Of a DNA stretch of 64,000 nt, positions 14,485-27,299 are shown piece after piece; the stretch's first letter is position 1, and each line of letters begins with the position of its first letter. The notes under the pieces are model-generated. The model did no database searches. It was not told the DNA's origin and saw nothing but the letters and a program-made list of their open reading frames with translations. The position numbers were made by a program, and so were the translations under genes. Source of the DNA: Calonectria ilicicola (Eukaryota; Ascomycota; Sordariomycetes; Hypocreales; Nectriaceae). The stretch covers positions 3,472,001-3,536,000 of the forward strand of contig CP085831.1 in NCBI GenBank assembly GCA_020809705.1, in the 5' to 3' direction.

Positions 14485-17400
14485 CTTCTTTTGTTACTTT
14501 ATTATAAGAAAAATAATATACTACTTTTATAAAACAATCAACAATAATAAAAATACTATTATAATATACTTCTATAGCAAGGTCTACTAATAAAAAAAGG
14601 TTAGTAATAAAGTTTATTATAATTAAATCCTATAATTATTATATAATAGAGGATAATTATAATAATCTATATGGTTTATATCTTAGTTTTTTAGAGTGTT
14701 AATATAGGCTATATTCCTTATATACTTATTTAACTTTCTTTTTCATCTTATTAAAAAAAAATATTTATTTAATTTATTTAAAGGTTTTATTAATACCTTT
14801 ATAGCTATATAAGGAGTATTTATAAATATTCCTTATTAATTCTATTTAATATTCCTTTAGTACTTGTAGATAATTTATTTTTTCTTTTTATAAAAGTACT
14901 AGATTATATTCTTTAATTTTTCTTAATAGTAGATTATCTTATTCTACTTATTATATTAGTATTTCTATAGTAGTAGTTCTATTTATATATAGTAATCCTC
15001 CTATTTTTATAATAGTAATTATTTTCTTTATTTTTATTATTATTTTATTAATTAAAATTTGTTCTAGTTCTTTGTTAGTATTATAGATTAATAGTTTTTT
15101 TTATATTTTTAATTTTTTTATATTATAATTAAGTTAGTGGTTAATTATATTAATATAATTATTTTTAGTTTTTTTAATATAAATGATTTAATAGTTAAAT
15201 TTGGATAGGTATTCTATATATTATAATTATCTTTTATTAAATTTTTAAGTGGTTATAAAGTAAATAATATTTTTATAATTAATATATATTATAATTTTAT
15301 AATTATTTTTTAAAAGATATTATTAAAATTCTTTAAAAGTATTAATAATAATAAGGAATTCTTTATTATAAATAAAGTAATTTAGCTTAAGGCTATATAG
15401 TTTATATAAATAAAATGCTATAAAATGTAGGTTTTCTTATTTATCTTATTATTTAATCTAGGCCTCTAAAGTGAAGTCGGATATATTAGTTTCTAGCTTT
15501 ATAGGCTTATTAAGATTAAATATTGTAAGGATAGGTTCTTCTAAAATAGTATTTTTTATAACTTTAAATAATTATTATACTTTATTTTTTTATTAAAAGA
15601 TAATTCCTTTTTTAATTAATTCTATTATACTTAAAATAATTTTATTAAATCCTTTAATAAATCTTTAATAATAATTAATAAATCTAAGAAAAGCTTATAC
15701 TTTCTTTATATTAATAAATTCCTTCTAATCTTTTATTATAATAACTTTCTTTAAATTTATATAAATTTTATTAAGATTAATAATATATTCTAGAAATTCT
15801 ACTTTTTAAGTATAGAACTTACTTTTTTCTAATTTAATTAAAAGTTTGGTATCTTAAAGGGCTTTTAAGATCTTATAAATATATTCTTTATATTCTTTTT
15901 CATTTTTAAAGAAAATAAGAATATTATCTAAGTAATAAATAATAAAAATATTTAAATATTCTTATAATATATTAATTATTATTTATTAAAATAATACTAA
16001 TACATTTATAAGTCTAAAAGATATAACTAGGTATTTAAATAATTTAAACTTTATTTAAAAAGTAGTTTTCTATTTATATCTTTTTTTAATATAAATAAGA
16101 TTATATATTCCTTTAAGATCTAGTATAATAAAGATATTAGCTTTATAAAGATAATTCTTTATTTTATTAATTAATAGTAATAAAGTATAATCTTTAATAA
16201 TAATATTATTAAATTATTAATAATTTATAATAAGATATAACTTTTTATTTTTTTAGATATAAATATAATAAGGTAATTAGCTTTAGAATTTAAAATATAG
16301 ATATATCCTTTTTTAAATATATCTTAAATATATTCCTTTAAAATATTAAATTTAATTTAATTAAAATTATAAATAAAATAAAATCAAATATTAAATCTAT
16401 TTTTAAGGATGATTTTATAATCTCACTAGCTAAACTTAAATAATCTAGTATCTAGTTCTTTTATAAAGAGCTTTTTATAGATTTAGTACTATAAGAGTAT
16501 ATTATATAATCTATTTATTTCTATTTTAGCTTTTATTTCTTTAAGGCTTTTATTAATTTATTAAAATTATTTTTTAAGGTAGATAATTGTTTATTATTTT
16601 TATTTTTTTTAATTATTTTTATATTTATATTTTATTTTTTTAAGTAATAAAGATTCTTCTTTATTTATATCTTTTATTTAATTAAGATTAAAAGTTTAAG
16701 ATCTTTTATTATTTTTTATAAAAATATTACTAGCTATATTATATTCCTTAGATATTTATACCTAGCTAGTATATTAATAGATATTAAGATTATATTAGTA
16801 TAACTATAGGTATTCTAAAACTAGATTATATTATCTAATATTAATAATATTAAAGATTATTCTTTAATTCTTTTCTTTAATAAAGACTTTTAAATAATTA
16901 ATCTTTTTATTTATAATATTATTATTATAATTAAAAAAGGTTCCTTTTATATTAATAATTTTATATAGATTAGCTTTTATTATTTATAGTAGTTAAAGTT
17001 AATTAATTACTTAAAAATTAATATAGTTTTATTTAGCTTTATTATCTACTATAGTATTATACTACTTCCTTTTAATTCTTACTTCTATTTCTAATTATTA
17101 TTAAGATTACTTTTTAATTATAAAATATAAAGCTTTTTTAAAGAGTTCTTTTAATAATTTTAAGAATTATTACCCTAGCTACTTCTATTACTCTTCTATA
17201 AGAGGCTCTATTTATTTTTTAATTTTATTTAATATTAAGCTATTACTTTATTTATTATATAAATATTATATTTAAAGTCTTAATATTTATTTTAAAATAG
17301 TTTATTATAATTAGGGAACTTAGGCTTATTTAGTTCTAATATAATAAATTAGTAATAAGGATTTCTTTTTATTATTTTATATTAATTAAAGTATTTTTTA

Positions 17401-19029
17401 TAAATATAATAAATAATTATATTTTTTACTTTAATAAGAAAGTATATTATATATTATTTTTATTTTATATATTAAAAGTAATTATAATTATAATAGCTTA
17501 TTTATAAAATATTCTTATATTCTTTATATATTATATTTAATTTAAAATTATTCTCCTTATATTAAATAAATTAGGGATTATAGTTTCCTAATTATCATTT
17601 ACTTTATATAAGTAGGAAAACTTTATCTTTATTCTATAAAGATTCTTTAATTTATTAAGCTATTCTTTTAATATTAATTATCTATTTCTTATTTCTATTT
17701 TTATTATAAGTATAAGTATCCTATTATATTAATACTTTATTAGTATATATATCTAGAATAGATATAGAAATTCCTATCTTCTTAGCTCATTCTAACTATT
17801 CATAAGGAAAATAAGACTAGCCTTTTTATTAAGTTAATTATACTTTTTGAATAGCTTTATTAGTTTTTTATTATAAAGTAAGTTTTATTTTATATAACTT
17901 ATAGTTTTCTATATACTACTTGATTATAGTGGTTGGTTTATATTTCCTAATAATAATAAGAATAATTTTTTTTATAATATCCTTTTTTCCTTCTAATACT
18001 AAGGTTTATTAAGTTTTTATAATATTAAGTTATTTTTATCCTTTTAATATAAGTTTAAATTAATTTTCTATTTTTAAAAAGTAATATTTAAAGAATTTAT
18101 ATTCTTTCTTTTTATAATTAAAGTAAATAATCTTACTTTTATTATAATCTTAAATAATATTAAGTTTTATTAATCCTAAATAAATCCTATATATAATACT
18201 TTATTACTTATTTTAGGTTTTTCTTTTATTTAAGATATATAGATTTTTATTATTTTAGATATATTCTTTATATTAATTAAATTATTTTTTATTAATTTTA
18301 ATAATACTTTTAATATACTTTAAGAGTTTTTTAATTAATCTTTTTTATAGATTTTATTCTTAACTTTACTCTTTAAATCTTTATAATAAAGTTCTATTAA
18401 TATATTATTATTTTAAATTATTTATATTATAATTCTTTTAAATTTAATTAAATATTAATTATAAAATTTTATTTATTTAAATTTATATAATTAATTTATA
18501 ATTTATTATTTTATATTAATTATATTAAAATTATTTTTAATAATAATCTTAAAATTTTCCTAATTTTTAAAGATTTTTTAAATTTTTTTAATTTATTTAA
18601 TATTATCCTTATTTTTTAAATAATCTCTTATAATAGATTTAAACTATACTTCTATATTTTCTTAAAAAAAGATTTTAATATATAATACTTAGGCTTTAGA
18701 AATTACTAATTAAATTAAAAAGAAATAAAAGTATCTCTTTATTTAGGTAAGGAAGAAGATTATATTGGTAACTTTTTCTAGGAAGGGTTCTAGGATTAAG
18801 GGTCTTAGAATTTTACTAATATCTTTACCTTTACTTTCTTTAATTATAATAATTCTAACTTCTTTTACTTTAAGTTAGGCTTATATATTTATAAGTTTCT
18901 TTTTAATTTATTATAATTTTATAATTAATTTAATATTATTAAAAAAAGTAATAATAATAAGATTCTTTCTAGATATTATTATTATTTAATTATTAATATA
19001 AATAATTAATTAAATAAAAACTTTTAATA

Positions 19030-19419
19030 TATAATAATTTAATTAATTCCTAACTTAATAAACTAATTAAAATAAAAGATTTATTATTAATAAGATAATT
19101 AAATATATTATAATAAATAAAGTAATAAAAGTATTATATTAAATAATAATTAATTATAATTAAAATAATTAAATTATATTAAAAGCTAATTAATTCTATT
19201 CCTTATAATAAAATCTAATCTATCTATATATTACTATTTTATTTTAATATATATAATACACTTAGTATACTAGATATAATACCTTTTATACTTATTGTAA
19301 TAATTGCCCTTATTACTTCTTATTTAATTGGTTATATGTAACTATAGAGTAGCTGGTTTCTTACAGGGTGTGGCATTCTGCCATCCTAGACCGCCCTGGG
19401 TATGACATAGGTCGTAACA
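19030..19419 (-). repeat. LTR, right copy (5' LTR of the minus-strand element)
   Basis: 390 bp matching 7404-7793. The inner start is fully AT-converted (TATAATAATTT against TGTAACGGTCT on the left). The outer ~60 bp (about 19360-19419, ending GGTCGTAACA) are unmutated and GC-rich. CTATG follows at 19420. Confidence 0.9.
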
Positions 19420-19424
19420 CTATG

Positions 19425-22400
19425 ACCTTAAGGGAGGTTTTTATATGATCACTAGGTCCTAACTTGCCTTTTATAAAAAGTATATTAGGATGGTTAAAAT
19501 TAATAATTTAAAACTCTTTACTTTTAAGGGAGGATTCTTTTACTTTTAGTAAAATCTTAGTATTAAGGTTCTTAATTAGAATAAAAATAAATATATTAAT
19601 TAGCTTATTATCCCTTAATTTTAAAGCTTTTATTAACTTATAATTACTATTTTAAATAATAGTTCTCCTCTAGCCTTTAACCTTGGGCTAGAAAAGAATT
19701 ATAGGGCTCGCAGAATTACCCTAAGGGAAAGTATCTTGCGATCATAAATAGAGACTCTAGCCCTTAATGGCTCTAGTATTATTAAAAAAGCTAAAAAGTA
19801 ATTTACTAAGTATATAATAATTAAGCACTTATTAAAACTATTTAAAACCTTTATTAAATAATTAATTTTACTAATTATTAAAATTTTAAATACTTAAGCT
19901 TTAAAAAAGAACCTATTAATTATTAATAATAAAAGTAATAATTTATTTATAATAATTATAAATAAGCTTTTATTATTAATTTCTTTATTATCTTAAAAAT
20001 TCTTTAATCTTTTTACTTTTTTTAAATAATATAATATTCCTATAATAGTTAAAAGTAAGAGAAGTATACTTAATAATAATAAAAAATCTAATCTAATGAA
20101 AACTAATAGTAAGAATCCTAATCCTAATAATCCTAGCCTTAAAAAGCTAAAACCAGATCAAAAGTTAGTTTTAATCTTAAGATTATAGTTGCTAAGTTTT
20201 TAAATTAATTAGGATATAAATAGTGCCTATAGATCTATTTTATTTACTATTCTTATTTTACTTAGTTGGTATGCCTTAATAGTTATTTCTTTCTTACTTG
20301 CTTCTTTTATAAGCCCTATATGTAAGAGCTTTAATCCGGATTTGCTCTAGTTGAAGGAATTTCCTTATTCCTCTAAACCAACTCTTATACTAATAGAAAA
20401 GAAAGTTAGTTTTATTATGGAAATAGGGTATAGACCCTATAATCTTACAATTATTAATATAATTAATTAGGCTAAAAGACTATAATCTACTGCTTTTAGT
20501 TTAAGTAGTTCTAATTATAAGCCTCTAATTCCTAATTTATAATAATAAAGTTAATAAAGATTAATAATTTCTTTTTAAATATAATATAAAATAAATATAT
20601 TAATAAGAGATATAATTAATAAGATTATATAGCTTTTAATATAAACTTCTTTTTATTAAATTATTAATAATAAATATATTATCTACCCTAAGGATAGATT
20701 AATTAAGTATATTAAGAATATTATTTTTAATAATAATAAAATAAAATAATAATATAATAAAATAATAAAAAGATCTTTTAATAATTATATTAATAATTAC
20801 TTAAAATATTAGAACTACTTTAAGCTACTTATTATTCTTAATTATAAGATTTATAATATTATTTAACTTTAGATATATATAAGCTATATAATAATTATAC
20901 TTATTAATAAGAGCTAGCTAAATAGAGCTCTTAAGATTGCTTATAATGCCTTTTAATTAGTGATTGTAGCTTCACTCTCTCACACTAAGCATTATATAAC
21001 TTAATAAGAAAGTATCCTTAAGTGTACTTATATTAAGGAATAAGTAAGTAGTATTATAGGGATAGATAGGTAAAAGTGGTGATTATTACTTGAGAAATTG
21101 TAGGTATATTGGTTTTATAATATAAGAGGATCTATCTAAGGAGATATAATTATAGGATTTATATATAGCTTATAAGATTCTTTAAAAGGATATTTCTTTT
21201 ATTTTATTTTATTTTTATTTATAAGTTTTTATATTATTATTATAAAGTAAGTAAAAGTATTTAATAATAATAAAAAAAGGATTTTATAATAATTTAAAGT
21301 ATATTAATAGATCTTAATTATAGAATAAGAGATTTAGTTTATAAAAGAAAGATCTACTCTTAAATTAATAAAAAAAAAATCTTTAGCCTATTCTTTTATT
21401 TTTTAAGAGCTTTTATAAAATAAATTAAATTAATTTAAAACTTTTAATTTATATTATATTATTTTATTTTTAAAGAATATACTTTTAATAAATTATTATT
21501 TTTAAGGATTATATTTTTATTTAAATATTTCATTTTTTTATTATTTTATCTAATAATAAAACCTTTAATTAGAGGCTTTATAATTATTTAGTCTTACCAA
21601 ATTATTACTTTTCTTTAAAATACTATATCATAGATGGACGGCTGTAGGTGGTGTGGTGTTTTTATGTGGTTCCCTTCCCTGCCGCGAAACTATAATATTA
21701 GACTTTAATCTCTTTTAAATAAGCTTTTAATATAATATTAATATAAAATCCTTTTATTATAATAATATTATTAAGCTTTAAGTTAATTATATAAGTATTA
21801 GTTAAGTTTTTAAATAGGTTCTTTAATATATATTTACCTTTTCTTATAATTAGAAACTAGCTTAAGCTTACCTCTATATAGCCTCCTTTTCTAATATAAA
21901 GGATCCTTTTATAAGCTATTTCTTTAAGTTAATTAAGTAAATAGTATTATAATTATTAACTAGTATACTTTAATAGAGTAGGTAAAAAGTTATTTTTAAT
22001 ATTATAAATATTAATATAGCTTTTTATATTATATATAATAATATTAAATTAAAAATTATAATAATAATAATTAATAAAATAATATTTTATTTATTATTTT
22101 TTATAATTATTATAGTAGAAATCTAATTTTTTTATACTATCTTTTTATAAAGCTTATTCTATTTAAACTCCTAAAATCATATATATATATAAGCATAGTC
22201 CTTATCTATTAACTTCTTATTAAACTTAAAATTAAAGTCTTCTATAAGTATATATTAAAAATATATATATTTAATTATTATAAATTTATAGAATTTTCTA
22301 TTATATAGGCATTTAAGGCTTTTAAAAGGGGCTATTTACTATATCTCTAAAAGGTCTTCTAATGTGGTGTAAATGCCTATATGCTTAGAATATAATTGGC

Positions 22401-23340
22401 TTAAAATAACTTTTAGAAAGATATTTCTATAGCTTTTAAGTAAGTTAATTACTTACTTCTTGATTTCTTTTTCTATAAGTTAGTCCAATTGGTTCTGTAT
22501 TTAAGAAGAAGTAAACTAAGTATTAATTATTTAGAGAAAATTATAAATAATAAGTATTCCTTTAATTTTAAAAATATTATAAATATTACCCTAAGCTTAG
22601 ATTGAACTTTAAGTTATATACTAAGCTTTAGGTTCTTAATTTATATAATTAGTATCTTTTAGGTAGTTTATATAATATAGTCTTACCTTATTAATTATAT
22701 TATTTTTTTTAATATAAACTTTATTTTAAAAGCTTTAATAAGCTTATAAATAATATAATTTTTATATTATTTAATAATTTTATTAATAATTTTTTAATAA
22801 TAAGCTTTCTTAATAATCTTAATAATCTAAGTATATAAAATTAATTTCTTTTAAATTTATTTTTTAAAGATAATAAATTTAAAGTTAATTATTTTAAGTT
22901 TTATTTCTAATTTTATAATAATATCTATATCTTATAATATACTTATTTATCTTTTTTCCTTTTATTTATTTTTTATCTTTTTCTTTATTTTATTAAAAAA
23001 TATTAAATTAAAAATAATATTTAAATTATTTATTATATTTTTTTTATTAAAATTAATATATTTTTAAAATCTTAAACTTTATATATAATCTTTTAATATA
23101 AAGATCTATTTAATTTATTATTTTAATAAATAAAATTTAATAATAATTAAAAGTTTTTAAATATTTATAATATTAATATTAATAATTATTTTAAATATAT
23201 AATAATAATAATTATTATATTTAATATTAAAAAATAATAAAAAAAAATATTATTTAATCTATTTAACTAAATATAAAATATAATAATAAAAATTACTAAC
23301 TTATATAGCCACCCAGGCTTATAACTATCACACTTTAATC
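19425..23340. other. AT-rich relic of older mobile DNA
   Basis: No intact gene. Islands of weaker mutation occur at 19425-19560, 19670-19770, 20150-20460, 20930-21130 and 21610-21690. The + strand at 20150-20530 has long stretches with few stops (for example LSWYALIVISFLLASFISPI), suggesting a former protein-coding element, but I cannot name it. The first part continues the reading frame that ends at 7403, so the 7404-19419 element appears to have landed inside this older sequence. Confidence 0.5.
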
Positions 23341-23476
23341 ATTAGATCATAACAAGAGATTAAAAGAGCCTTAATTCCTATAAAATAAAGAGCAGTCAAC
23401 TATGTGTTTTATAGCTAGGTCCAGCCCTAATTGGCTGTGGGGCTGCGACAACGCATTGAGGCCGTGAGGCCATTGA

Positions 23477-23761
23477 GGCCAGCCACAACTAGTCTCCACA
23501 GGTTGGAATACTTTTTCTTGGTCTCCCGTCACCATCACTGCTGGGCAGGAGCTAGTCGCCGCTACACATGCGGCATCGAATAAGGCCACTGTTACTGGTG
23601 ACACAGCCGACAGCACACAAACTGCCTCCGACGGCGCGACCGCAACTGGTTCAAGCGTCACACCCAGTGCTGTCAAGGACTCCGGCACTACTTCCTGTCT
23701 TGCACGTGTCTTTACCGCCATGTCAGTGGCGGGAGTTGCCATGAGCATTTTGCTAGCATGA
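23477..23761 (+). pseudogene. 3' fragment of a Ser/Thr/Ala-rich surface protein-like gene
   Basis: An open + strand frame follows a TGA at 23474-23476 and runs to the TGA at 23759-23761. It starts QPQLVSTGWNTFSWS, passes through a Thr/Ala/Ser-rich stretch (TVTGDTADSTQTASDGATAT) and ends with a short hydrophobic tail, FTAMSVAGVAMSILLA. A Ser/Thr-rich region plus hydrophobic C-terminus is what one sees in fungal GPI-anchored wall proteins. Upstream the sequence turns into RIP-mutated DNA, so the 5' part is missing or destroyed. It could instead be the last exon of a longer gene. The opposite strand has a 125-codon open frame, which I consider a shadow. Confidence 0.4.
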
Positions 23762-24288
23762 GGAATACTCGCAAGCCATTTTATGTTGTTAATAAAATGG
23801 ACACAGCAGTCTGTTCAAGCGTCATCCGCTGTGAAACAAATTAATCATAATTCTTTTTTTTTTTTTTTTTTAAATCATACCACTATCCACACGATGCTAG
23901 ATATTGAAACTTGAAAACTTTCCCCCGCATACTTGTGCATTCGGGCTCGGCGTTGCATAATACTGTGTGTAGAGTTGCACGATTACAGAATTGGAGTTCT
24001 ATGAGACAAATATGGGTGTTTTGGTTGGAAATCCCCTATGAGAGGCAGCTCGACCTAGGCTAGGGAGCAGTCCGATTATTCTATGAGACAAATATTATCC
24101 CCTCCATGACTGCCTCAGCAATAATTCCGAAATCAAATTTCGCTCGTTTCATTATCCTTGGAATCATATCTTTGCGGGTAACCCGTTTTCCTTGCTGTTT
24201 ACCCTGTCCGTGGCGTGTGACAGATACGACCAGTCAAGGTCCACCAATGATCTCCCCGTACCTCAAGCTAGGAACGCCACCACATTAG
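23762..24288. other. Intergenic, no gene seen
   Basis: Contains an 18-base T run at about 23854-23871, next to the edge of the AT-rich block. Otherwise no feature is recognised. A + strand open frame at 24106-24288 is in phase with the regulator relic downstream but shows no recognisable domain. Confidence 0.5.
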
Positions 24289-24768
24289 ATCCAGATGCAA
24301 CACACCTTATCCTACAACAATCTAGACAAAGTTTGCCTCATTTTTTTTACTAGTCTTCCGGATATTGTTGGAAAGAATGTACCCTACTGCGACATCTTCC
24401 GGTCCCATATTACTCCGGAACTTTCTCGATACGACCACGCTGAGGTCTGGTACAGTGTCATCTCAGAAGTTCTGCGTGATTGATTTGTGAGTGAATCAAT
24501 ATTAGCAATCGGTGCTTTGGCAAAGGCAATATTCTGTGGTCCGTCACCTCAGTGTCAGCCCGCTCTTGCACAATGGTGTCCGTCAGCAATCTGTCCATGG
24601 GCCCGCTATCGGATTGCCTACCATCACCATCGGCTATATCTTCTGAAGCTATTTCAGGGTTTCGTGTATCCATTCACAACGGCTATACTACTTCTTCACC
24701 CAGAAAGATATTTTCTTGAGAGTGGGATGTCAAACAGACCATGCTACTCTGGCGACAAATTTGCATAA
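24289..24768 (+). pseudogene. Relic of a Zn2Cys6-type fungal transcription factor (middle region only)
   Basis: One + strand frame, broken by a stop at 24481-24483, reads CDIFRSHITPELSRYDHAEVW, then VISEVLRD*FVSESILAIGAL. This is the pattern found in the regulatory region of many fungal C6 regulators: an FRxxxxxELS segment, a W-containing helix, then a conserved AIGAL helix. The stop lies in the middle of this helix pair and is TGA where CGA (Arg) would fit, a C-to-T change as in RIP leakage. No Zn2Cys6 motif was found upstream, and similarity fades after about 24680. I call it a broken, truncated copy. Family recognition is from memory of the motif, not from a search. Confidence 0.5.
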
Positions 24769-25254
24769 AGCCAAAGTACCCTAGAGTCAACAGCTTTTAT
24801 GAGATGAATAACCGATATAGATATTAAACCGAATCAAGATAGAAAGCTGTCGAATAATTTGTATGGTTTTTAGAATTTAAATATGAATGAGACACTTTAG
24901 TGAGAAACTTGAGCAATGCATCCGATAATTTGTTGACAAAGTATTTTTCCTGTCTGCCCAACATTTGAAGCTCATTCATCCGATAAGAACGGAATCCTCG
25001 CTTGTGTATGACAACCAATCAGGAGTGCCCATCACGATATCAGCGCTAACGTCTTGACCCACATGCATCGCCCCAAGCATTAAGCTTACTCGCCTTGGTC
25101 TTGGTTGACCCTACTGATTATTCTCCCATCACCAATCACAACTATGGTTCATCGTCAGCGGGCTTCAAAAAAGGCCCATTCCCCGCTGACCACCACCGAG
25201 CCAACGCACTTAATCCCGTCAATATTCTAAACTACAACAGTTCATCTAACGAGC
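24769..25254. other. Intergenic, no gene seen
   Basis: Spacer between the regulator relic and the glycosyltransferase gene. Short open frames on both strands show no recognisable domain. Confidence 0.5.
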
Positions 25255-25262
25255 ATAAATAA
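25255..25262 (+). promoter_or_regulatory. TATA-like element of the glycosyltransferase gene
   Basis: ATAAATAA lies about 107 bp before the ATG at 25369, a usual spacing for fungal TATA boxes. Position and sequence are the only evidence. Confidence 0.35.
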
Positions 25263-25368
25263 TGGTGTCTTGCCCGTCGCGTCACTCGAATTTGACCAAG
25301 GACACTCTTTGGTTTTTGTCTGAAAATCTTCCTCTTCGCTGATCTTTTTTCTGTCCATCACTCTTAAA

Positions 25369-27074
25369 ATGGTCTCGAAACCATATAGAAAGATATTGTT
25401 CTTCGCTAATTCCGATTATGGCCAAGCCAATGTCATCCTTGCGACTGCGTATGAGCTGATGATGCAAGCCAAGGATGTTGAGATTCATATCGCCTCCTTC
25501 GAGGGCTTGCGGGATGCAGTGTTTGAAACCAGTCAATTTGCCTCAGAGAACTCAGGTGATACGCAGCCGCTACCCCTCATCTTCCACGGTCTGCGTGGTA
25601 GATCTCAATTTGAGGCGGCCACTGGGTCAGATGTCGACCTTTTTAAAGCATACGATCGACCCCCTACTTTCATTAACGCGGCCCGCACTATCCTCTGTAT
25701 TGACGGTATCATGCAGCCTTGGAGCCCGGAAGAGTTTGTGGATGTGTACCAGCAGAGCCACGACATTCTTAGGGAAGTGCAGCCTGACCTAACTGTGGTT
25801 GAGCCTCTTTTCACCCCTGGACTTACCTTGTGCAACCATTTGGGTATAAAGTGGATTGTCTTGTCGCCAAACACCATCAAAGACTTTGCGATTCCGTTAC
25901 AGCCGCGCCTTGCAGCTCTCTGGAAATACCCAATGAAAGTCAGATTCCTCCTCTTCTGCATGTTTTACTAACAAGTATTGCAGAGTCTGTTCAGGGATGC
26001 CGTTTCCTCTACCCGTCTCTCTTGTCCCAGCGAATATTGCTCTCAATTTTGTTGCTGCATACATGTTACTTACCAGTCAAAGGGTGAACAAAGCCCAAGA
26101 ACTTTTGCGGAATCGATCTGGAGAGAGCATCCGGTTGATGACGGCCAATGATCTTGGCGTCTTGAGAGCTGCCCCAGAAGGGCTGCGCATCCTCACCGTC
26201 AACACGCCTGAACTAGACTACCCCTTTGAGGTTTTACCGTCACAAGTGGTTCCATGTGGCCCTATTATTCGAGCATCGCCCGAAGTAAGCAAGGTTGACG
26301 AATCCCTGGAGCGTTGGCTTGCCCATGGGCCCACTTTGTACATCAATCTTGGTAGTCATTTAGAGGCAACCGTTTCAGAGGCTGTAGAGATGGCAGCTGC
26401 TCTCCGAAAGTTTTTGGATAAAGCATATGCGGTAGGATACTGCAAAGACCGACAATTACAAATTTTATGGAAACTTAAGGTCAAAGGGGTAGAAGGAGAT
26501 AGCGACCGTATGCTGAGTTGCGCAGAACAAATTGGCTATGACGCTTACGACGGCATCCGTGAAATTTTGGGAAACGAAATGGACCACGACCAAATTCGGC
26601 TTACAAGCTGGGTAACTGCAGAACCAAGATCTGTATTGGCTTCTGGTCATGTAATATGCTCAGTGAACCACGGCGGCGCAAGTTCCTTCAACGAAGCATT
26701 GTGGTGAGTGTCCCATTTCTCGTGGATATTAATCACAATATATTTGCTGATAATGATTCGTCTCCAATAGCGCCGGTATCCCACAGTTGGTGTTACCGGG
26801 ATGGGCAGATTGCTACGATTTTGCTAACAGGGCAGAGCTTCTCGGAATCGGCCAGTGGGGAAATAAGCAAGCCAAGCCCAGATGGAACAGTAACGAGCTG
26901 TGTGAATCTTTAGTTGAAATTCTTCTAGGGCCCCAGGCAAACTATATCCAAGAAAAAGCTAAAGAATTAGCTCGAACATATCCTGAAGATGCTGGGCGCC
27001 GGATGGCCGCTGAAGTGCTATTGAGCGTCTTGACAAGCGCGCCCACCACCGATCAATCACCATTACAGACATGA
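25369..27074 (+). CDS. Family 1 (UGT-type) glycosyltransferase, possibly frame-damaged at intron 1
   Basis: Likely transfers a sugar from a UDP-sugar to a small lipophilic acceptor; the acceptor cannot be read from sequence. Exon 1 (25369-25938) starts MVSKPYRKILFFANSDYGQANVILATA, the N-terminal acceptor-side fold. The C-terminal donor domain has SWVTAEPRSVLASGHVI, then VNHGGASSFNEAL and GIPQLVLPGWADCYDFA, which is the UGT signature with its His and Gly residues. Intron 2 is clean (26704-26770, GTGAGT...AATAG). Intron 1 looks canonical at 25939-25983 (TTTTACTAAC branch, TTGCAG), but joining there does not continue the frame used by exon 2 (SGMPFPLPVSLVPANIAL). A one-base shift or unusual splicing is needed. 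Total would be about 520 residues, normal for the family. A pseudogene is possible. Confidence 0.85.
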
Positions 27075-27299
27075 AGAAAAGATTTTCGGGGGATTTTTAT
27101 TTTCATTAAAACCATATTATAAGCTGTAAAAACCATTAGAAAATATTTTGGGATAGACAAAAAGAATAATATCGCATCTTTGTGAAATATAAACGACGGA
27201 AATTAAGTGGAGACAGCACGAGGATGCATAGAAGACAATTTCGAACAGCCAACCGACAAGAACGCTCTATTGCAAAGGATAAGGTCTATTTTTCCATTC

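Larger units (their letters stand above)
7404..19419 (-). mobile_element. Ty3/gypsy LTR retrotransposon, RIP-mutated, split by a nested element
   Basis: Two 390-bp LTRs (7404-7793 and 19030-19419) bound the element, with a perfect 5-bp target duplication CTATG at 7399-7403 and 19420-19424. The ends are TGTAACGG... and ...GTCGTAACA. Coding runs on the - strand. Around 15800-16100 the reverse transcriptase reads YLNIFIIYYLDNILIFFKN, a mutated YLDD box. Around 14500-14620 FITNLFLLVDLAIEV and IIVDCFIKV match the integrase core. After the nested insertion, integrase resumes at about 9180-9340 with SDKGQLFASKF and LSIAFYP. Without the nested 5.1 kb the element is about 6.9 kb, usual for gypsy. It is dead: nearly every domain carries stops from G-to-A/C-to-T changes. 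Confidence 0.9.

Noticed and set aside
23371..23748. 125-codon - strand open frame
   Set aside because: The + strand of the same DNA gives a more protein-like Ser/Thr-rich sequence with a hydrophobic tail; the - frame also extends into RIP-mutated sequence.
24458..24673. 71-codon - strand open frame
   Set aside because: It is antisense to the recognisable C6-regulator relic.
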